Shown here: positions 57,721 through 64,000 of the stretch, in pieces | Numbering within the stretch: position 1 is the first letter of the stretch | How the letters are laid out: every line of letters begins with the position of its first letter | Assembly: GCA_017591395.1 (NCBI GenBank) | Contig: WEDG01001555.1 | Span: 124,001 to 188,000 of the forward strand | Length of the DNA stretch: 64,000 bases | Direction: 5' to 3' | Source: Schistocephalus solidus | Taxonomy: Eukaryota > Platyhelminthes > Cestoda > Diphyllobothriidea > Diphyllobothriidae | The notes under the pieces: model-generated | What the model was told of the DNA's origin: nothing | Databases searched by the model: none | What the model saw: only the letters and a program-made list of their open reading frames with translations | Made by a program: the position numbers and the translations under genes

Positions 57721-60420
57721 CAAGGCATCCTTATCAAATATATTTTAATTTATCTTGAAAAGTGAAATCAATGTGAAAAATTTATACTACTGGAGTGTTA
57801 AGTTTTTACTAAGCATGCTTTTTGCAGGTGGCTAAAAAGTCTCAATCCAAAGCCGACTTCCTATCTTGACTGAACTGCCCTTGGATTATGCTGCAAGTTA
57901 TTGCATCCCAACCTACGTAATCCTTTAAAATCGAAAACTAACTTCAGAATTTTGGGTAACATTATATGAGATAGGGCAGTTAGAGGACTATAGCAAATGC
58001 ACAAAGCCATGGCAATTCCGTCCACTCTGTTTTGCTACATAGCTGTCAAAGCGCTAACCACGTTTTTATTGTGAGCGTTTGACACTGTTCCGGACAGTGG
58101 CTAAACCTAGAAAAAAACTGATAAGACTTCCTTGGTTTAGCAACCAACTAAATATCTTTGTTTGCCCCCTCCCTACGTAACCACCTGCGAGGGCTCCGCG
58201 AACAAGTTGCAGGGATAAACTGCGCGTCCGCATTTCGCCTACCAACCTGAGCAAACAGTCGCACGCGATTTCCACGTGTCAGCTTCTATTCTGTAGCTCC
58301 CAGGTGTACAGGAAAGTTTCCTTGTCATGAGGTCAGGCTGCAAAGGAGACCCAACTTAACATCGGTGTCTTCCGCACAGATATTCCCACGGCTTAGAAAA
58401 CTAAACGACTAACCGGGACTTAAGCAAATTAGTTGGCTTTTGATGCACAAAAACGGATATACTCTATTGGTCTGCTTTTCAGCGAGGTCCTTGAAACTAA
58501 AACAACCATTGAAATTGAAGTAAGCAAAAAACGATACAGAATACTGAATCGTCCCTCTGTTGTACCTGTCTAAGGACTCCAGCTATCACGAGGCATCCTG
58601 CAATTAGTGGGATATTGGTATACACGTTTGGACGTTCAAACTCGTTTTTTGCTCTTCATCAGCTCTTACAAATCACGAGCTAAGTCTAGCAAGCAGTGAA
58701 TTAAATTGATGCTTTCGAAAATCAAGGTGCATTGGTCCTTTACAATACACTGGAGAGTATTTTGCATTCATGTGGGAAGAAAAACTGGTTTTTTCTAGGA
58801 TGAAATACATCTAATAAAAGCACATTTACAGTACTTCTCTGTTGTAGGTTTGAGGGGTGTTGAGAAAAACTTATTGAATGACTTTTGAACCATTGCTGGA
58901 CAGGTCAGCTGAGTAACAATGAAATTTATTAAGACTGCTAATAGATGTTTCTTATAGGTATTAGAGTTACAAAGCATCAGTGTAAACTCATAGTCATTTA
59001 ACAGGTAAGTCCGGAGCCAAACACTGGAACATGGCTCGTGGTTAGAGTTTCAATAACCGTTAGAAGAAGGGTAATGGACAAAAACATTGCTACCCATACC
59101 ACAGAATATTGGCACATGCACACATTTCACAAATACGCTAAATCACTTAAATGAAAAACGAAAACCTTCCATAGTTATCCGATAAGTTGAGTAACGCATT
59201 TATAGGAGCTTTATCCGCTGAATTATCTAAACAGATGGAAAACACCGAATTATTGGTTGTTTTCCAATATTCTCACAAAACTTTAATTCACAGTGACACT
59301 TTAAAAGGTGCTAGATTTATCATCCAAAAGGAACTTTGTAGTATTCAGTGATATTTTACCAGTAAAAGGCAGAGTTCATAGTAGCTTTCAAAACTTTGTT
59401 GCCATAAATTATTGTGTTAATCAAAATCTGACATTCTTCACTCCCCGAACGTAGCTCATATTGCTATTTTTGCCTACCTCAATGTACTGATGTATTCAGT
59501 AGTATAGTTACCAGTATTCCGTGAATACGTAGAGACATGAACATACTTGCTGAGCGTTGTCAAATAAGCTTTTAAGTTGGCCGGCTTTCGGTCACCATTT
59601 ATGGGTGTTGAAACATCCCATTAAGTGCTGGTTTTGCCGAAAGGAAAGGCGTCTTTCCAAGTGATCCACCATATTCGGTTTCTTTGTTGACTCTGAAAAA
59701 TACCTCATTAGGGAATTTCCGAGGGTGAAAGGAAAGATATGCATAGACTGCTTTAAAGACGTCCGGAGGCCTAAATAGCATAATTAAGGCCACACCAGGC
59801 CGCACACCCAAGATTACTCTCCAAAAATTGGAGCTCTTACTTTGAAGCGGCAACCCCTTCGAGAGGATTAAAGACTAGGTAGGGCACTCGATGTGCAAGA
59901 TGTTTTCAGGAACTAATTAAAGAGCAGTAGCATCGCTGTCGCTGGTCTTTTATCCTAAAAATATATTTTTTATTAATGAACGTAGAACAGGAGCAAAAGT
60001 ATCTGAACTTTAAGTTGGTAATTACGCCATGCACGGCACTGGTCCCTTATTCCGTCAGTTAATCTGCAGTTTATTAAGAAGCTTTGTGCAGGTAAGAAAG
60101 AAGCATTTTGTGGAAAATTTTTGCGTTTGAACAAAACTGAGGGTTGAATATTAGCAAATATGCTTAACTTTTTTCTGCATTCATCTGCATTGCATGCACA
60201 CATTTATGGACTCAAATTTGTTATTTTATTCTTGGTTATATTATTTCAATGTATGATATTATTATCCACCATCGATAATATAATATTGCTATTCAGAGGA
60301 AGATCACGCGATCACTGGAACAAGAGGTTTATTGGATTTACATCTCGGATGCACATCCGAACCCATGATCAGAAAAACTTGCAGAAATTGGTTTTATTCT
60401 TGGGCAGAAAGACATTATCA
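57720..60420. other. Unique AT-rich DNA, no supported gene
   Basis: Minus frames of 60-84 codons show no domain. 58070-58330 is a little more GC-even but unrecognised. No RNA gene was seen. Confidence 0.4.
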
Positions 60421-60421
60421 C

Positions 60422-60576
60422 CAAAGATAAAGGAGACTGGAATGGCTATTTCAGGCACATTACCTGTCATTACCCCGCCATGCCCAATCCCTGCTGTTGC
60501 AAAACCTGAGGATTGAACCCACGACGTGTTAGTCAGCATTCAAGCGCTCTAATCCACTGCGCCACTGGCTCATTGT
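60422..60576 (-). repeat. tRNA-derived SINE with the best-preserved head
   Basis: Minus strand: AGCCAGTGGCGCAGTGGATT, AGAGCGCTTGAATGCTGACT, AACACGTCGTGGGTTCAATC, CTCAGGTTTTGCAACAGCAG, GGATTGGGCATGGC, then GTGCCTGAAATAGCCATTCC and AGTCTCCTTTATC. A-box TGGCGCAGTGG and B-box GGTTCAATCC are near consensus, with tRNA-like spacing. The plus frame 60160-60516 runs into this SINE and is rejected as coding. Confidence 0.85.
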
Positions 60577-60579
60577 CTC

Positions 60580-61475
60580 GCCGGTTTCGATCAAGAATAT
60601 TAACAATGGTGGCTGGAGGTTCACAGATCGGTTACGGACCTTACTTATTCCGTTATGCTTCGGGGCTCACTTCCATCATTTAACCTTTCCACGAAACGTA
60701 TATTTTGAAACTGTAGGCATGTGTTTCTCCCATGGTCTACGGCCACTATTGCAACGACAAGAAGTAGGGTTAATTGGAAGATCCACATGTGGATTCTAGC
60801 ATGCGCTTCACTTTAAATGATGCAACTTATAATTCCATCTGAAATTATCACCTGGATTTCGAGATTAATTTCCGGAAGCGGATATGCTGGTTAGGATTTG
60901 AATTGTATTTTTTAATAGCAGAAACTTTGATAGAAAATCGAATCGGTGCATCTGTCAAACTAGCGCCAGTTAACGATGGGTTTCAGCGAGAGTTCGCAGG
61001 TTTCGTCTTCCCCTCTGTCCAATGAATGGAAATATTCAAGTGCTCTATAGCTGCTATATCTTCAACCAGACATCGATCCGTTAAAATAGTAAAAGTTTCT
61101 AATACGACTTCCATAACAAATCTTCAGCTCATCCACTAATGTACATTCTTGCAAAATATGAACTAACATTCTCAAGTAATCAGTTTCATGTATATTATGA
61201 AAGTAAAACGGGGCCGAAGGCCTTATACCCATTCGTGTTAATGCTGTGAATATTGAAATTTATGCGATTTGGCAAAATGTGCAGATGTAAAGTTACGCAG
61301 AAGTTTCCCAAAAATCCGCCAACTTCATATATGAATATATCTGTTTCTAAAGTGGATTATCTTTGATTTTAAAAGAATAAGATATAACATTGTACCTTTA
61401 GAATGTTGTCCCATCTCGATACGTGATAGGCAACTTAAATGAATGAATGTTGACAATTGCCAGGAATCATGTAAC
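60580..61475. other. Unique AT-rich DNA, nothing recognised
   Basis: No gene, repeat or RNA signature found. Confidence 0.4.
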
Positions 61476-61480
61476 AGTAA

Positions 61481-61862
61481 ATGACAACCAATTGGCTACT
61501 TAAAGTCTGCGCTTTGACCTGGATGGAGTTTACTGCAGCCTTCTGCTCCGATCAGGTGAGAACGAACAATCGACTGAACACCCTAACGCTCGGGAATCCT
61601 GACACTGCTGCAAGTTGCTACTTGGGTAACATTCGCCTTAAAAGTGAACCCTAAATGCTTTACACGCAGGAAAAAACATTTTTATGTTGTTACTCTTACC
61701 CTTATTTTTAACTGGATGATCCAGGCACCTGTCTCTTTTCCACGAAACAGAAATTTGTCTTTTATCGAAGGAAATGCGTTAAAAAGCCAATTCAGCCAGA
61801 TAGGTATGGGGCCTTCGGGTCGTTCAGCGAGTACGGACGATGGCGGGCCGCATTCGGTCTAG
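61481..61862 (+). CDS. Candidate two-exon small secreted peptide
   Basis: ATG at 61481 with an in-frame TAA directly before it. Exon 1 (61481-61555) encodes 25 residues with a hydrophobic run, MTTNWLLKVCALTWM then EFTAAFCSDQ, like a signal peptide. It stops at a strong donor, CAG|GTGAGA. A pyrimidine-rich stretch and an acceptor at 61721-61724 (GATGATCCAG|GCA) continue the frame in phase 0: APVSFPRNRNLSFIEGNA, LKSQFSQIGMGPSGRSAS, TDDGGPHSV, stop at 61860-61862. The mature chain would be about 50 residues. A further donor-like G|GTATGG at about 61802 could extend the gene. No family is recognised. Chance remains quite possible. Confidence 0.25.
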
Positions 61863-61864
61863 TC

Positions 61865-64000
61865 TATTTTTACCAGGCAGTCTTGGGATTAAGACATTCA
61901 ACGTTTTCATCACTTTACACCTAATGGTAAACACTTCCTTGCTCGTAAAAACTACGCTGGAGTCAACCTTAGTGAGATATGTGCGTATTTGTGTAAAAGT
62001 CTTTAATAATATAATGTATAGATTCAGATGATACCAAAATGTTTTACTGATTTTTAGGCATTTTTGAACTTTATTCATAATGACTCTCAGGTTTAGAAGT
62101 GGTGTTTGACTATGCTAGTGTGCGTGAGTGATGCAATTTAGTGGATGTGGAGTTACTGAGCTTGAATATCTAAAGAAATACGCCGCTTATTATGCCGAAG
62201 CGTCTTTTGTGACAATGAGAACTAACGGATGCCATTTAGCCTAGGTTGACCTACCTTTTAAAAAATTGTCTTTTCCATCAATAAACTGCTTTCGATCAAA
62301 TTTGAGAAAATGCATCTTTTTGGAACTTTTCTCCAGAAGACTTGGAGAGAAAAATTTCGTTTAAAAAGTAAAAAGGAGATAAGAATCTCGAATTTAAATT
62401 ATCCTTAAAGGTTATTAAATACATAGCTGGAGAAGGAAATACCATCCTACATGTACCAAGAGTTAAGAAAAATGTTTGTCGGTACTGAGGACCAAGTGGG
62501 TAGTTTTGTGGAAAAAACTAACATCTGGTTAAAATACTTCTTATTCAGATTGACGTAAGCAAGGGCGTTCCAAACTTATAATTTCCAAAAGCTCCCCCCC
62601 CGCCAGGGTGTATTCACGTGCTTTCCCATCAAAATATGAATATACTTGAGACTTTGTAAATGAATTCTCTTCATGAAATCTGGAAATGAGGAGAATTGAT
62701 GTCACTTTAGGGAGTTCAGCTGAGACTTGATCTACATAGAACTAACCCATATCACTTTCATAAATGAAGATGATCACACCGTAAACAATCTAGCGATATA
62801 GCGTGAAGAGCAGCTGGAGTATTAAAAATTCAAGGCGTTATTTCGCTTGTTTCTTCACTGATATTCGAGATAAATAGAATGAGAGTTGGAACTTTTTGTT
62901 TCACCTCTTTAACTGCCTCTTGTTTCGATTAGTCGCATATTCTTCTCGTTGAATCTGAGTTGGCCTCTGGTTGGTTATAACTGGACAACCCTCTTTTATG
63001 ATTGTGAATTATCAAAGGTATCTGTTTTTTCCACAGACTTACATTGCGCAAATAGGGAAACTAATTAATAACTATATGTGGGATTCTTAAAAAGTCGCCT
63101 ACGAATATCTGACACTCCTGTAAACACCGATCTTTCACGAGTAACAACTGGAATCATATTCCAGAGGACTATTTCTACGGAGGAGGGAGGTGCAATTAGG
63201 CCTTCGATAAATTAAATATATTCATTTAAGATGCGAAAATTCCGTTTGGATTGATCCTACGAGAGTTAAAACGTACCAGTGATTCTTGTTTACTTCTACT
63301 AAATTATTTCGAGCTGACATAAACCTGTCTCACTTGGGGGTGTCTGCACACTGCGCGCTAGAGTTGGTGAACGTTAAATCATAGGAGAAAGCGTGTTGAT
63401 TTCCTAGTGCCTAGCCCAGTGTGGCAGTCTCCTGTCCAATTTCTATTCTGCTAGGATTAACGACCTACATCTATTCACTTGAGTAGACGAGTACTGGTTT
63501 CTCATTCCAGTTGCAGTTTCACTCCATGGATTTCTCCTGAATACGGAATTTAGAGCGAAGGGCATTCGCTCGTTCACTTAAATCTAGACAAGCATTGTTG
63601 CATAATTTTGACACTTTATTATCTTAACAAACTGCCGATAGATAAATATGAAAAAGGCTCGTTTTTAGTTCGTTCTTTAAAAGAGAATTATTATGCAGAA
63701 GGCCGTCTATGCAAGTTCCAGATCGGCGGTTTATGAGAGTTCACTTTGTTCATAAGTTTTCTTTTTGCGTTTGAGATCATGCACTTAGTAAGCTAAGATA
63801 ATAATTGTTTCCGAAAAAGCTTCATAAAGCAATGAGGAAAAACAAGACAGGAATCACATATCTCCCGCATAAATACTGCGTTATTTTCAGATCTTTATTG
63901 CTTGACTATTGGCAAGAGTTGAGATATCTAAGGTTACGAGGATTTCATATATAAATTCAATTCCTTTTGATCCTCTGAATGTAAAAGTGCGTTAGTTCCC
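61865..64000. other. Unique AT-rich DNA to window end
   Basis: The minus frame 61824-62078 overlaps the candidate peptide exon and has no motif. A C-tract (CTCCCCCCCCGCC, about 62592-62604) is the only compositional oddity. No repeat family from the rest of the window was recognised here. Confidence 0.4.

Noticed and set aside
60160..60516. 118-codon plus frame with hydrophobic N-terminus
   Set aside because: Its last third is antisense SINE. The hydrophobic part reflects AT-rich codons.
1..64000. CRISPR array, bacterial operon, rRNA or phage
   Set aside because: No regularly spaced identical repeats, no dense same-strand long frames with ribosome sites, and no rRNA-like conserved blocks. 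The repeat content is eukaryotic.

Overview
The window looks like intergenic or intronic DNA from a flatworm (platyhelminth) nuclear genome, most likely a diphyllobothriidean tapeworm such as Schistocephalus, Dibothriocephalus or Spirometra. The main clue is one LINE class: an apurinic-type endonuclease, reverse transcriptase, and a C-terminal run of C2H2 knuckles of the form C-PHC-PRTVTHRMGLLG-H-MRR-H. Tapeworm genomes are littered with it. Other clues are tRNA-derived SINEs, TAACCC-like interstitial arrays and the lack of any dense gene set. The genus is an inference. No complete protein-coding gene could be recognised. Almost all long open frames lie inside repeats and shift frame between repeat copies.

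Layout. 0-9.7 kb: AT-leaning unique sequence with two SINEs (4.4-4.9 kb), a protein-like stretch on the minus strand at 5.15-5.6 kb, a degenerate TAACCC array at 8.2 kb and a GGA microsatellite at 8.66 kb. 9.7-11.3 kb: a three-copy repeat, two copies of which form a large fold-back with SINE tails at its tip. 12.7-16.8 kb: three same-direction copies of one medium repeat, with SINE pieces between them. 17.7-18.05 kb: a GC-rich patch. 19.5-22.8 kb: a nearly exact direct duplication of about 0.9 kb that carries the C-terminal end of a hAT-type transposase, alternating with a GC-rich repeat (family R). 29.1-30.4 kb: two tRNA-like SINE heads and a GC-rich block. 31.4-33.3 kb: four or more tandem modules of family R. 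33.4-35.5 kb: an internally deleted LINE on the minus strand. 35.5-48.1 kb: quiet DNA with three telomere-like elements. 48.5-49.3 kb: two more LINE zinc-knuckle tails and a SINE. 49.35-50.46 kb: the best candidate for real exons (plus strand). 51.1-52.0 kb: a second, degenerate LINE reverse transcriptase (minus strand). 52-64 kb: AT-rich DNA with a diverged repeat pair, one more telomere-like element, one SINE and a possible tiny two-exon secreted-peptide gene at 61.5-61.9 kb.

The most interesting signal is a family of roughly 200-370 bp elements (seven sites). A core of degenerate TAACCC/TTAGGG repeats is flanked by related ends in inverted orientation. It looks like a non-autonomous inverted-repeat element that carries telomere-like DNA. 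All copy alignments here were made by eye. Identities are qualitative.
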